NCBI GenBank assembly: GCA_018267285.1
Contig: JAFDYU010000002.1
Location: 124,001-188,000 of the forward strand
DNA length: 64,000 bases
Source of the DNA: Bacteroidota bacterium
Lineage (GTDB): Bacteria; Bacteroidota; Bacteroidia; Cytophagales; Cyclobacteriaceae
Direction of reading: 5' to 3'
The notes below the pieces were generated by a model, which searched no databases, was not told the DNA's origin, and was given only the letters and a program-made list of their open reading frames with translations. The number at the start of each line of letters is the position of its first letter. Positions within the stretch are counted from its first letter, which is position 1. Shown piece by piece: positions 54,860-63,800 of the stretch. The translations under genes were made by a program, and so were the position numbers.

Positions 54860-55813
54860 ATGCAGTCGCCAAAATATTCCATCATTGTGCCTGTGTACAA
54901 CCGGCCCCAAGAACTTGACAATCTGCTTTCGAGCCTAACGGAACAAACCTACAAAGGTTTTGAAATTTTGATCGTTGAAGATGGCTCAACCGTAACCAGT
55001 GAAACAGTCTTTGAGAAATACGAACCTCTGCTTTCCATCGCCTATTTTTTCAAACCCAACACCGGCCCCGGCCCCAGCCGTAATTTTGGATTTGAGAAAG
55101 CCACCGGAGAATATTTTATCATCTTCGACAGCGATTGCCAAGTTCCCCCAACTTATCTGGAGGAGGTAGAAAAATTCTTACAGTCCACTCCGCTCGATGC
55201 CTGGGGTGGGCCAGACCGTGGTCATGAAAACTTTACACCATTGCAACAGGCCATGGCCTACACCATGTCGTCAACATGGACCACGGGAGGGATTCGCGGG
55301 GGCAAATCAAAAAATTTTCAGCCTCGAAGTTTCAACATGGGCATCAGCCGCAAGGCGTATGCACTTACCCAAGGGTTTCACTTCGATCGTTTTGCCGAAG
55401 ACATTGAGTTAAGTATTCGTATGAAAAAGCTGGGGCTCCGCGTAGGGCTTATTCCACAAGCCTTTGTTTACCATCAAAGACGATCTACGCTCAACGATTT
55501 TTTTAGGCAAGTTTCCAACTTTGGCAAAGGCCGCGTACTGGTGGGGCGTGCTCATCGGGGCGAAATCAAATTGACACACTGGTTTCCAACATTTTTTTTG
55601 ATAGGCCTTTTCGCCATATTGCCTTTACTCCTGATCACAAAATTTTTGGGGGAAGTTTTGCTCTCTGGCTACCTCTTGTATTTAATAGCCATTGCGCTTG
55701 ATGCCGGCATAAAAACAAAATCGGTTATCGTTTCAATACTGTCTGTGCCTTCTGCACTGGTGCAATTAACAGGTTATGGTTGGGGATTTTTAAAGGAGAA
55801 ATTAAGGCACTAA
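54860..55813 (+). CDS. Family 2 glycosyltransferase with C-terminal TM helices
   Basis: 317 residues from the ATG at 54860; an in-frame ATG at 54842 adds six residues and cannot be excluded. GT2 signature: IIVPVYNRPQELDNL, ILIVEDGSTV, the DxD in IIFDSDCQVP, GGPDRGHENF, and the catalytic-base ED in FDRFAEDIELS. C-terminal TM helices (about 230-290). It probably moves a sugar to a lipid or polysaccharide acceptor at the inner face of the membrane. Followed by the SPOR/OmpA gene. Confidence 0.88.
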   Translation: MQSPKYSIIVPVYNRPQELDNLLSSLTEQTYKGFEILIVEDGSTVTSETVFEKYEPLLSIAYFFKPNTGPGPSRNFGFEKATGEYFIIFDSDCQVPPTYLEEVEKFLQSTPLDAWGGPDRGHENFTPLQQAMAYTMSSTWTTGGIRGGKSKNFQPRSFNMGISRKAYALTQGFHFDRFAEDIELSIRMKKLGLRVGLIPQAFVYHQRRSTLNDFFRQVSNFGKGRVLVGRAHRGEIKLTHWFPTFFLIGLFAILPLLLITKFLGEVLLSGYLLYLIAIALDAGIKTKSVIVSILSVPSALVQLTGYGWGFLKEKLRH

Positions 55814-55890
55814 ACGTGATTCATTGCTATTTTGTTTGGCAAATTGAATGTTTATTGGATAAATTTGATTTCAAACTAACAGATAATCGC

Positions 55891-57093
55891 ATGGCAAAAT
55901 TATGGTGCGCATTGATCTTCATCTCCTCTACATTTTCGTTGTCTGCCCAACAGGCTAAAAATCTTTCGAAAGGCACGTATGTAGTTGTTGGTGCATTTTC
56001 TCCAAGCAATGAAAGCTTTGCAGTTCGTTTGTCTGAATCGATGACCAAAGATGGCCGCGAGGCCGATTATGGGTTTGAACCGACACGCAAATTCTGGTAC
56101 GTATATCTAAAACAATTTTCAAAAATTAATGACTGTGTGGTCGAAGCAAAAAAATTGCGAACCGAAGGCACTGTTGCCGATGCGTGGGTCCATGTAATCA
56201 AAGAAGAATCGGCTCCGGCTCCCGAACCCGAAGTTGCAAAGCAACCGACTGAAACCGCACAGCCTGTTGCTGAAGTGAAGAAAGACACTGTTGCCATTGA
56301 AGATGTAAAACCTGCTGCCGTAGTTACCGAAGCGATTGACAACCCACCGGCCGCACCTGTTTACGAACCTCAAACACTGAACAACACACAAGTATTTCTA
56401 AGCTTGTATAATGCCACAACCAATAAAGTGATCGATGGAGATGTGGATGTGGTGGATACAGAGAAAGGGAAACTCATTACGAAAGTAAACGGCAATTCCT
56501 ACATTACACTGCCCAACCCAGGAACCAAGAGCGGGCAACTCAGCTTAGTGAGCAATACATTCGGATATCGCAAGGAGCAATTGGAGATCAATTACAAAAA
56601 CACAGAAGCCGATACGCTTAAACCTTATGTAACGCTCGTTGGAAATTTTTACATGATCAATTTTGGGCTGAGCAAAATTCAAAAAGGAGACATTTCAACC
56701 CTATTCAATGTTTATTTTTTCAACGATGCGGTTTTGATGTTGCCCGAGTCGAAATACCAACTCAGCAGTTTGCTTGAAATGCTGAACGAAAACCCAAAAA
56801 TGAAAATAGTATTGCACGGCCATACCAACGGCAACGGCCGCGGAAAAATAATTTATATGGGCAAAAGCAAAGACTTCTTCGCACTCAGTAAAGATAACGA
56901 TCAAGGCTCCGGATCGTCCAAAGCACTTTCGGAAGCACGTGCGGAAACCATCCGTCAATGGCTGATTTCGCAAGGCATTACCGAAGACCGGATTTCGGTG
57001 AAAGGATGGGGCGGCTCGCGCATGATGTACGACAAAGGAAGCTCGTACGCCCGCAAAAACATACGTGTAGATGTGGAGGTAGCGGAAGACTAA
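55891..57093 (+). CDS. SPOR-like/OmpA-family envelope protein
   Basis: 400 residues from the ATG at 55891 (MAKLWCALIFISSTFSLSAQ, signal peptide). Residues about 25-110 resemble a SPOR fold (GTYVVVGAFSPSNESFAVRL), then a Pro/Ala-rich linker (about 110-190), a beta domain (about 195-300), and a C-terminal OmpA/MotB peptidoglycan-binding domain with IVLHGHTNGNG and ARAETIRQWLISQGITEDRI plus GGSRMMYD. It should tether the outer membrane to peptidoglycan. The 3' end overlaps the acylphosphatase gene by 4 bp. Confidence 0.8.
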   Translation: MAKLWCALIFISSTFSLSAQQAKNLSKGTYVVVGAFSPSNESFAVRLSESMTKDGREADYGFEPTRKFWYVYLKQFSKINDCVVEAKKLRTEGTVADAWVHVIKEESAPAPEPEVAKQPTETAQPVAEVKKDTVAIEDVKPAAVVTEAIDNPPAAPVYEPQTLNNTQVFLSLYNATTNKVIDGDVDVVDTEKGKLITKVNGNSYITLPNPGTKSGQLSLVSNTFGYRKEQLEINYKNTEADTLKPYVTLVGNFYMINFGLSKIQKGDISTLFNVYFFNDAVLMLPESKYQLSSLLEMLNENPKMKIVLHGHTNGNGRGKIIYMGKSKDFFALSKDNDQGSGSSKALSEARAETIRQWLISQGITEDRISVKGWGGSRMMYDKGSSYARKNIRVDVEVAED

Positions 57094-57359
57094 CGGCTCA
57101 CAACAAAGGAGTTAAAAAATTTTAATTCGCCTTCTTCTTTTTGGATTCTATCTACGCGCGCTCGGCTTGGACCGTGCTCGCACCACTCTAAAAATTTTTT
57201 AATCGGTTCCTCACTGCCTTCTGCTTCAATGTAAACATCACCGTTGGGTTCGTTCCGTACAAAACCTATAATCCCCAACCCATCCGCTTGTTCTTTTGTT
57301 GATGCACGAAAGAAAACTCCCTGTACTTTACCGGAAACCCGGATGTTAAAATGTTTCAT
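57090..57359 (-). CDS. Acylphosphatase
   Basis: 89 residues. VSGKVQGVFFRASTKEQAD (substrate-binding loop with the catalytic Arg), then GFVRNEPNGDVYIEAEG with the catalytic Asn are diagnostic. It hydrolyses acylphosphates such as 1,3-bisphosphoglycerate or carbamoyl phosphate. The neighbour upstream is a GapN-like dehydrogenase, so a link in triose metabolism is possible. Convergent with the OmpA-type gene (4 bp overlap). Confidence 0.94.
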   Translation of the reverse strand: MKHFNIRVSGKVQGVFFRASTKEQADGLGIIGFVRNEPNGDVYIEAEGSEEPIKKFLEWCEHGPSRARVDRIQKEEGELKFFNSFVVSR

Positions 57360-57387
57360 CCTGCCTGTTTCATCCTTACTCTTCTTA

Positions 57388-59004
57388 CTAGAAAATATAA
57401 TCGGTGCTTAAAAAATCAGACTCACGGTTACGAATAATATTGCCGATAATTTTTTTGTTGTCGTCTGTTATTTTCGTAGCCACCAAAGACCGTATGGAAA
57501 AGGATCGGAGGGCATCTGCAACGGATAACGTTCCTTCGGCAGAATCTTTTCTTCCGTTAAACGGAAACGTATCGGGGCCACGCTGGCATTGTGTGTTGAT
57601 GTTGATTCTGCCTACCTGACTGGCAAACGAGTCGATCAACCGCCCAATGGTTTTGGAGTCTTTCCCAAAGATGCTCAACTGCTGGCCGAAGTTCGAGTTC
57701 AGCACATAGTCAATTACTTCCTGTTCTTTTTCAAAGGCAAGCACCGGAACCACAGGCCCAAATTGCTCTTCAGAATAAATTCTCATTTTGTCAGTAACCG
57801 GATACAAAACAGCCGGGTAGAAAAAAGTATGTGCCACTTCGCCCCCGTTGGGGTTAATCACTTTTGCACCGTGTTCAATGGCATCGGTTACTAAATTTTT
57901 CAGAAAATCTGTTTTGCCCGGTTCGGGCAGGGGCGTGAGTGAAACCCCAGCATCCCAGGGCATGCCTGGTTTAAGTCTTGCAATAGCTTCCGACAGTTTT
58001 TTCAAAAAAACATCTACAATGTCTTTGTGTGCAAAAATAATTTTTAGTGCTGTGCAGCGTTGGCCGTTAAACGATAAGGATCCAAGTACACATTCGCTTA
58101 CGGCTACATCAATGTCTGTATCGGGTAAAATAATTGCCAGGTTTTTTGCATCGAGCCCAAGTATCGCACGCAAGCGGTGCGACTTAGGGTGGGCTTTTTT
58201 CAATTCGTTGGCACCTTTGTTTGTACCGATAAAAGCAAACACATCAATCTTTCCGGATTCCATCAGCGCACCAACCGTCTCGCGTCCGCGCCCGTAGATT
58301 ACGTTGATAACGCCCGGGGGGAAACTGGTTTGGAAGGCTTCGAGCAGCGGGCGGATAAGCAATACACCAAATTTAGCAGGCTTGAAAACCACGGTGTTGC
58401 CCATGATCAATGCCGGGAACAGCGTGGTGAAGGTTTCATTGAGCGGATAATTGTACGGCCCCATGCACAGCGCTACACCAAGCGGCACGCGCCTGATCTG
58501 CCCCAGGATGCCTTGCTCTTGCACAAAATGTGCCGAGCGTCTGTCAAGATCTTTCAATGCATTGATGGTATCCACAATATAATCGCACGTACGATCAAAT
58601 TCTTTTTCTGAATCTTTTTGCGACTTCCCGATTTCCCACATCAGCAGATTCACTACTACCGCACGTTTCTCTTTCATTTTAGAAAGAAATTTTTCTACGC
58701 ATTGAATCCGTTCGGCTACGGACATCGTAGGCCATACACCGTGCCCCAGATCGTAGGCTTTCACCGCAGCATCGAGTGCTTCAAGTGATTCTTTTGAGGT
58801 GAGCATGGGTGTGCTGCCAATCACTTTTTGTTTGAATTGATTTCCTTCTTTGATAAAAACCGGGCTCAGCACCTTGTTTAACTCGCCTTGCCATTGCAAC
58901 ATTTGTCCGTTGATGAGGTATTCGCGTTGCTCAAGGTCTGCCGGCAACTGCACAGAAGAGGGTACTGCTTTTTCTTCGGGGAAAATAGAGATAAAGTCGT
59001 TCAT
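57388..59004 (-). CDS. Aldehyde dehydrogenase, GapN-like (non-phosphorylating GAPDH type)
   Basis: 538 residues. The closing segment NTQCQRGPDTFPFNGRKDSA followed by EGTLSVADALRSFSIRSLVA is that of NADP-dependent GapN, which oxidises glyceraldehyde-3-phosphate to 3-phosphoglycerate without making ATP. The catalytic Cys is in FNGQRCTALK (about residue 320). The general-base motif usually written ELGGK reads GLDAK here, so the usual Glu is replaced by Gly at this position. It lies upstream of the acylphosphatase gene and 3 bp downstream of deoC. Confidence 0.82.
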   Translation of the reverse strand: MNDFISIFPEEKAVPSSVQLPADLEQREYLINGQMLQWQGELNKVLSPVFIKEGNQFKQKVIGSTPMLTSKESLEALDAAVKAYDLGHGVWPTMSVAERIQCVEKFLSKMKEKRAVVVNLLMWEIGKSQKDSEKEFDRTCDYIVDTINALKDLDRRSAHFVQEQGILGQIRRVPLGVALCMGPYNYPLNETFTTLFPALIMGNTVVFKPAKFGVLLIRPLLEAFQTSFPPGVINVIYGRGRETVGALMESGKIDVFAFIGTNKGANELKKAHPKSHRLRAILGLDAKNLAIILPDTDIDVAVSECVLGSLSFNGQRCTALKIIFAHKDIVDVFLKKLSEAIARLKPGMPWDAGVSLTPLPEPGKTDFLKNLVTDAIEHGAKVINPNGGEVAHTFFYPAVLYPVTDKMRIYSEEQFGPVVPVLAFEKEQEVIDYVLNSNFGQQLSIFGKDSKTIGRLIDSFASQVGRININTQCQRGPDTFPFNGRKDSAEGTLSVADALRSFSIRSLVATKITDDNKKIIGNIIRNRESDFLSTDYIF

Positions 59005-59007
59005 AGG

Positions 59008-59655
59008 TTATTGGGGTTCAATTAGTTTAATTCCAGACGAAGTTCCGAGGCGCGTTGCACCGGCTTCAATCATTTTTATTGCTTGTTCAACTGTTTTTAT
59101 ACCTCCGGAAGCTTTAATACCAACGGTAGCCGGAAGAGCCGCACGCATAATGCGGATATGTTCTTCCTTAGCTCCTGCAGATGCAAATCCGGTTGAGGTT
59201 TTCACAAAGTCGGCACCTGCATCGGCACACAGTTTACAGGCCTCCACTATTTCCATGTCGGAAAGATAGGCGGTTTCGATAATCACTTTCAAAATTTTTT
59301 GATTGTCGTGTGCGAGTTTACCACACTTAGCAATTTCTATTTTCGTCCAGGGCATTCCTGTTTTAAAGGAAGATATATTCCACACAACATCAACCTCATC
59401 GGCTCCGTTATCGATTGCGCGCTTGATTTCGTCCGTTTTTGTTTCGGTCATGGAGTGACCTAAAGGGAAGCCAGCCACTGTAACGAGAAGGATTTTTTTG
59501 TTTCCGATTTCGCGCTTGGCACGTTTTACCCAAAAAGGCGGAACACAGATACCGAGGAAATGAAATTGCGCGGCCTCACCCACTAACCGGTCAATATCTT
59601 CGGCTGAAAGTGTTGGACTAAGATTGGTGTGTTCGATGTAAGATGCGAGGTCCAT
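59008..59655 (-). CDS. deoC: Deoxyribose-phosphate aldolase
   Basis: 215 residues. IEHTNLSPTLSAEDIDRLV at the N-terminus, VIETAYL, then the Schiff-base Lys in FVKTSTGF (about residue 155) and GIKASGGIKT are DeoC signatures. It cleaves 2-deoxyribose-5-phosphate to acetaldehyde and glyceraldehyde-3-phosphate. It is upstream of the GapN-like gene, so the G3P made here could feed it (inference from the 3-bp spacing). Confidence 0.95.
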   Translation of the reverse strand: MDLASYIEHTNLSPTLSAEDIDRLVGEAAQFHFLGICVPPFWVKRAKREIGNKKILLVTVAGFPLGHSMTETKTDEIKRAIDNGADEVDVVWNISSFKTGMPWTKIEIAKCGKLAHDNQKILKVIIETAYLSDMEIVEACKLCADAGADFVKTSTGFASAGAKEEHIRIMRAALPATVGIKASGGIKTVEQAIKMIEAGATRLGTSSGIKLIEPQ

Positions 59656-59775
59656 CGAACCACAAGGTACTAAATTAGAATTGAGCAGACGAGATACGGA
59701 TGTTATGCAAAACTTTAGTCAGTTGTGAGATTGTCCAAAAAACTTCTTCGGACATAGAATCCGTCTCAATATTCG

Positions 59776-60234
59776 TCAATGCCGAATCCCGCATTCCTTG
59801 CAATAGCGCATAGCATACGGTAAGTGTTTTTTAGGCGGGCGTTTATGTCCGAAGTAAGCGAAGTTAGTGTACTGTGGTTTTGCCATTTCAACCAACTTGT
59901 GTTGTTTTTCTCGTGCTACTTTTTCTGCGCGCAGATAAAAAGCGTATTCGGCTGTTTGTTTTGGGTGGGGAACTCCACTAAGCTTTATCCGCTCGAAGGC
60001 AGCGCGTTGCTTTTCGCGCGCCACTTGTTCGAGGCGGCTATAATATTCATATTCGGCTGTATGGCGAGCTTTAGGTTTTCGTAAAAGCAATTTTTGTTTC
60101 CTGGTGAGGTGCGTCTTCGGCTTGTACGTTTGTACCCTCGCCATTTCGGGGGCACGATCGCCCAACGAATTACTTTGTGCATTGGCAACTGCCGACAGCA
60201 CGATGCAAAATCCAAGAACAACATATCCTTTCAT
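59776..60234 (-). CDS. Secreted protein with a two-fold internal repeat
   Basis: 152 residues. Signal peptide MKGYVVLGFCIVLSAVANAQ, then a basic region. A unit of about 27 residues is repeated: HTAEYEYYSRLEQVAREKQ and QTAEYAFYLRAEKVAREKQ. Each is a probable amphipathic helix rich in Glu/Lys/Arg. The C-terminus contains CKEC. No family is recognised. It is preceded on the same strand by a nuclease-like gene. Confidence 0.65.
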   Translation of the reverse strand: MKGYVVLGFCIVLSAVANAQSNSLGDRAPEMARVQTYKPKTHLTRKQKLLLRKPKARHTAEYEYYSRLEQVAREKQRAAFERIKLSGVPHPKQTAEYAFYLRAEKVAREKQHKLVEMAKPQYTNFAYFGHKRPPKKHLPYAMRYCKECGIRH

Positions 60235-60263
60235 GGATATATAACGGCTGTGCTATTAATTTA

Positions 60264-60755
60264 TTATCTGAACTTTGGTTGGAGCATGGTTTGCTCCCTG
60301 CGGTAGGTCCAGGGCGGAGTGGGTTCAGGCGTTTTCCACAACCCTTTTCGTTTTTCTTTTGCCTTTTCTTTTAAGTTTTCAAGCTCTGTAATTGGATTTC
60401 TTTCGGCTGTCCAGGCCAAGCCTGCTTCCAGTAGCTTTAACCTCGGATCGGTTTTTCCATCTACTAAAATCACACCCAGGTTATTACCCCAACGGTCTTT
60501 GCCTTGAATGTGCACATTCACATTTTTGTTAAGTATCATTTTTTGAAGAAATGCTTTGGCGTGCTCACCAAACTCTTGGCCCATCTCAGGACAATCAATT
60601 CCGAACAACCTGATTTTGTACGATTCATTATCCTGAGCTATTATTTCTACCGTATTACCATCTATCACAGAAATCACTTTTCCGGTAATTTGATTTTCGG
60701 CAAAGGCAAACCAACTGACGGCCATAACTACACTAAAGCAAATTGATTTTTTCAT
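60264..60755 (-). CDS. Secreted SNase-like (thermonuclease) protein with altered active site
   Basis: 163 residues from the ATG at 60755 (MKKSICFSVVMAVSWFAFAE, signal peptide); a longer version has a non-signal head. The OB-fold SNase pattern is clear: ISVIDGNTVEI, IRLFGIDCPEMGQEFGEHAK, KDRWGNNLGVILVDG, LEAGLAW. Compared with Staphylococcus nuclease, Arg35, Asp40 and Glu43 equivalents remain, but the Ca2+-ligand Asp21 is Asn and the catalytic Arg87 is Asn. Activity is therefore doubtful, and it may bind nucleic acid without cutting it. Confidence 0.85.
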   Translation of the reverse strand: MKKSICFSVVMAVSWFAFAENQITGKVISVIDGNTVEIIAQDNESYKIRLFGIDCPEMGQEFGEHAKAFLQKMILNKNVNVHIQGKDRWGNNLGVILVDGKTDPRLKLLEAGLAWTAERNPITELENLKEKAKEKRKGLWKTPEPTPPWTYRREQTMLQPKFR

Positions 60756-60864
60756 GTGCATTTTTATACATAACGTAAAAATGCATGAAGTAATCAGCAA
60801 TTCACCGACCAAAACAACCGTTGACTGACTGATGTACTATTTTTTTTGAAACCTGACCGGTTAA

Positions 60865-63800
60865 TTATTTGCAATACTGTTCGATTGAAAATTTGGCTTT
60901 GGTGTCGCCAAGCTGCAGAGCTTTATTCCAATCAAGGCAAGCTTTTTCGTTTTCTTTTTGGTGGTAATAAAAGTTGCCGCGTTGCTTGTAGTACGAAGCA
61001 TTTTTTCCATCGAGTGCAATGGCATCGTTCATATCTGAAATTGCTGCACCGTAATCATCGAGTTCGGCTTTGCAGTTGGCACGCCCGGCAAAAGCGGCTC
61101 CATCTTTTGGGTTAAGTTCGATTACTTTGTCGTAGTCGATGGCGGCTTGTTCAAACTCCTGATTCTCTTCTTTAATCACTGCACTGTTGAAATAAATATT
61201 TGGGTTTTTAGGATCCAGTGCAATGGCCTTAGCCAGGCTTTCGAGTGCTCCTTTTTTGTTTTGCAAGCCTACGTACGCACGGGCTTTGTCTAAAAATAAT
61301 TCCAACGTATTCTCACCTCCTTTAAAGGCAGCATCAAAATCCGTTAGTGCCAATTGATATTCTTGTTGCTCAAGCAAACATTTTCCTCGTTTGTAAAAAA
61401 TCAATTTGTCTTTATTTCCGGCTGTGATGGCTTTGTCGAGGTACTCTTGAGCAACTACAAAATTTTTTGTTTCGTAGTAAGTTTCGCCCAGTTTGGTGTA
61501 GAAATCGGCATCTTGCTTTTCGGTAAGTTTCTCCATCTGTCGGAGGTCTTTAATCGCCTCCTCATTTTTTTTCAATTTCAAAAAAGTGTTGGCGCGGTTT
61601 TCATAGGCTCGAACGTAGTCGTTTTTCTTTTCTATTGCTTTTCCGAAATCATTGATGGCGTTGTCGTATTGCTGAAGGTTGAAATTTGCCTTACCTCGGT
61701 TATTGTACAGAACCGCATCGTCTACGCCAAGGTTAGCTGCGTTGGTGTAATCTTGAATGGCACCTGCAAAATTATCGTTTCGAAAACGGGCATCACCACG
61801 ATGGTAAAAGGCAACAGCTAATTTGGGATTTTTTTCCAGAGCCGTGTCAAAGTCTGAAAGAGCACTTTCTACTTCTTTGTTTTCGAGTTTGCAGAAACCG
61901 CGCATATCGTAAGCGGTGGCCTCGGCATAACCCGTATTTATGGCTTTGTCTAAATCGGGGAATGCGCCCTTGTAATCTTGCGCATTAAATTTGCACGAAC
62001 CTCTTCTAAAAAATACTTCTGCAGAATTTTCGCCCAACTCAATGGCTTTGGTAAAATCGGGAATCGATTTAGCACAGTCGGCCAGTTCAAAATACGAGTT
62101 ACCCCGCGCTGCAAATACTTGCTTGTCTTTAGCCCCTGCGTTGATGGCCTTAGTCAAATCATCAATCGATTCTTTGTAATTTTTTAAATTAAATTTCGAT
62201 AACCCCGACATGGCGTATTCATCTACGGAAGCCTGCCCTGCGGCAATCACCACACTCAAGTCCTTTACTACCTTTTGCCATTCGTTCAGTTTGAAGTTTG
62301 CGGCCGCCCTGTTTTTCAGGGCTTGAGCGTAGTTGGGTTTGAGTTGCAATGATTTATCAAAATCTATCAACGATTCTTTTACTTGATTCAAGTTTAATTT
62401 TGCCTTACCCCGGTTGTTGAACACCACTTCCGTGTTTACTCCAAGTGTAATTGCTTTATCGTAAGCACCGATTGCCCCGGCATAATTTTCAGATTTAAAT
62501 CGACCGTTGCCAGCCTGAAAATAAACCTCTTTATTTTGACTGTTGGCGATAATTGCTTTCTCCAAATACGTGAGGGCTTCTTTATCTTTTTGTTGTTGTA
62601 AATAGGCTAAGCCCAAATCTTCCAATGTTAAGATGTCCGGGTTGCTTTGCGCGATTTTTTCGAGGTCGGAAATGGCGCTGCCGTAATCTTTTGTTTCGAA
62701 TTGCGATTTTCCGCGTTTTTCGTACAATGCGTTTTCTTTTTCTCCGCCTTGCTCGGCCGCATTCAAAGCTTCAATACATCCTTTGTATTCTTTTGCATCG
62801 AACCGAAGGTAGCCCAACATCAAATTTGTTTTAACGTCTTTCGCGCCTGCCTTAACGGCTTTCTCTAAGAATGTTTTAGCGGCATCGTTTTCTTTCAAAT
62901 TATATTTTGAAACGCCAAGCATCCTCAAAAGCTCGACCGACTCACCTTCCGTTGTTCTCACCTTTTCTAAATCTTCGGAACTTCCTTTGTAATCGGCTAT
63001 ACTGAAACGCACAGTTCCCCGATTCAAAAATGCTTTGGTATAATCGGGTTTAATAGCAATGGCTTTATCAAAGTCTGTTAAAGCTCCCTGCAAGTCGCCA
63101 ACTGTAGCTTTGGCCTTTCCGCGATTATTAAAAATAACTGCATCGGTCTGCGCAAGGGCAATGGCCTTGTCGTAATAGCTAATAGCGTTGGCAAAATCTT
63201 TTTTCAAAAACATGGCGTCACCCAAATCTTTAAAGGCATCGTAATCTATTGCGCCCATCGCCACAGCTTTTTCCAAATCTTTGGTGGCGTTATCCATATC
63301 TTTTTGTTGGTATTCGGAAATACCCTTGTACAGAAAAATTTCTTTGGTGTTGGAACCCAGAGCTACTGCCCTGCCCAACGACTGCACTACACCTGCATAA
63401 TCTTTTGCTTTAAATTGACAGGTGCCAAGTTGTTCAAAAATATCTTTATCGCTCACGCCCATGGACACCGCGGCAGCGAGAGAACCGGTTGCTTCTGTAA
63501 AATTGTTTTCGCGATATAAACTTGTGCCCAGCATTCTATAAACATCTTTGTCTTTCACGCCTTTGCCCACTGTTTTGTTCAAGGCCTCAGCGCTGCCTTT
63601 GTAATCTTGCAGATTGAATTTTGCCGTTCCTGTTTTTTGATAAAATTCTGCATCGTTTTTTCCGGAAAGTATCAGTTTGTCGTAATCGGCAGAAGCACCT
63701 TTCCAATCTTTCAGTTGGTACCGCACATCGGCCCGGTTTTCTAAGGCTTTGTCGTAATCGGGTTTTACAGCCAATGCTTCCGAAAAATCTTTTTCAGCTC

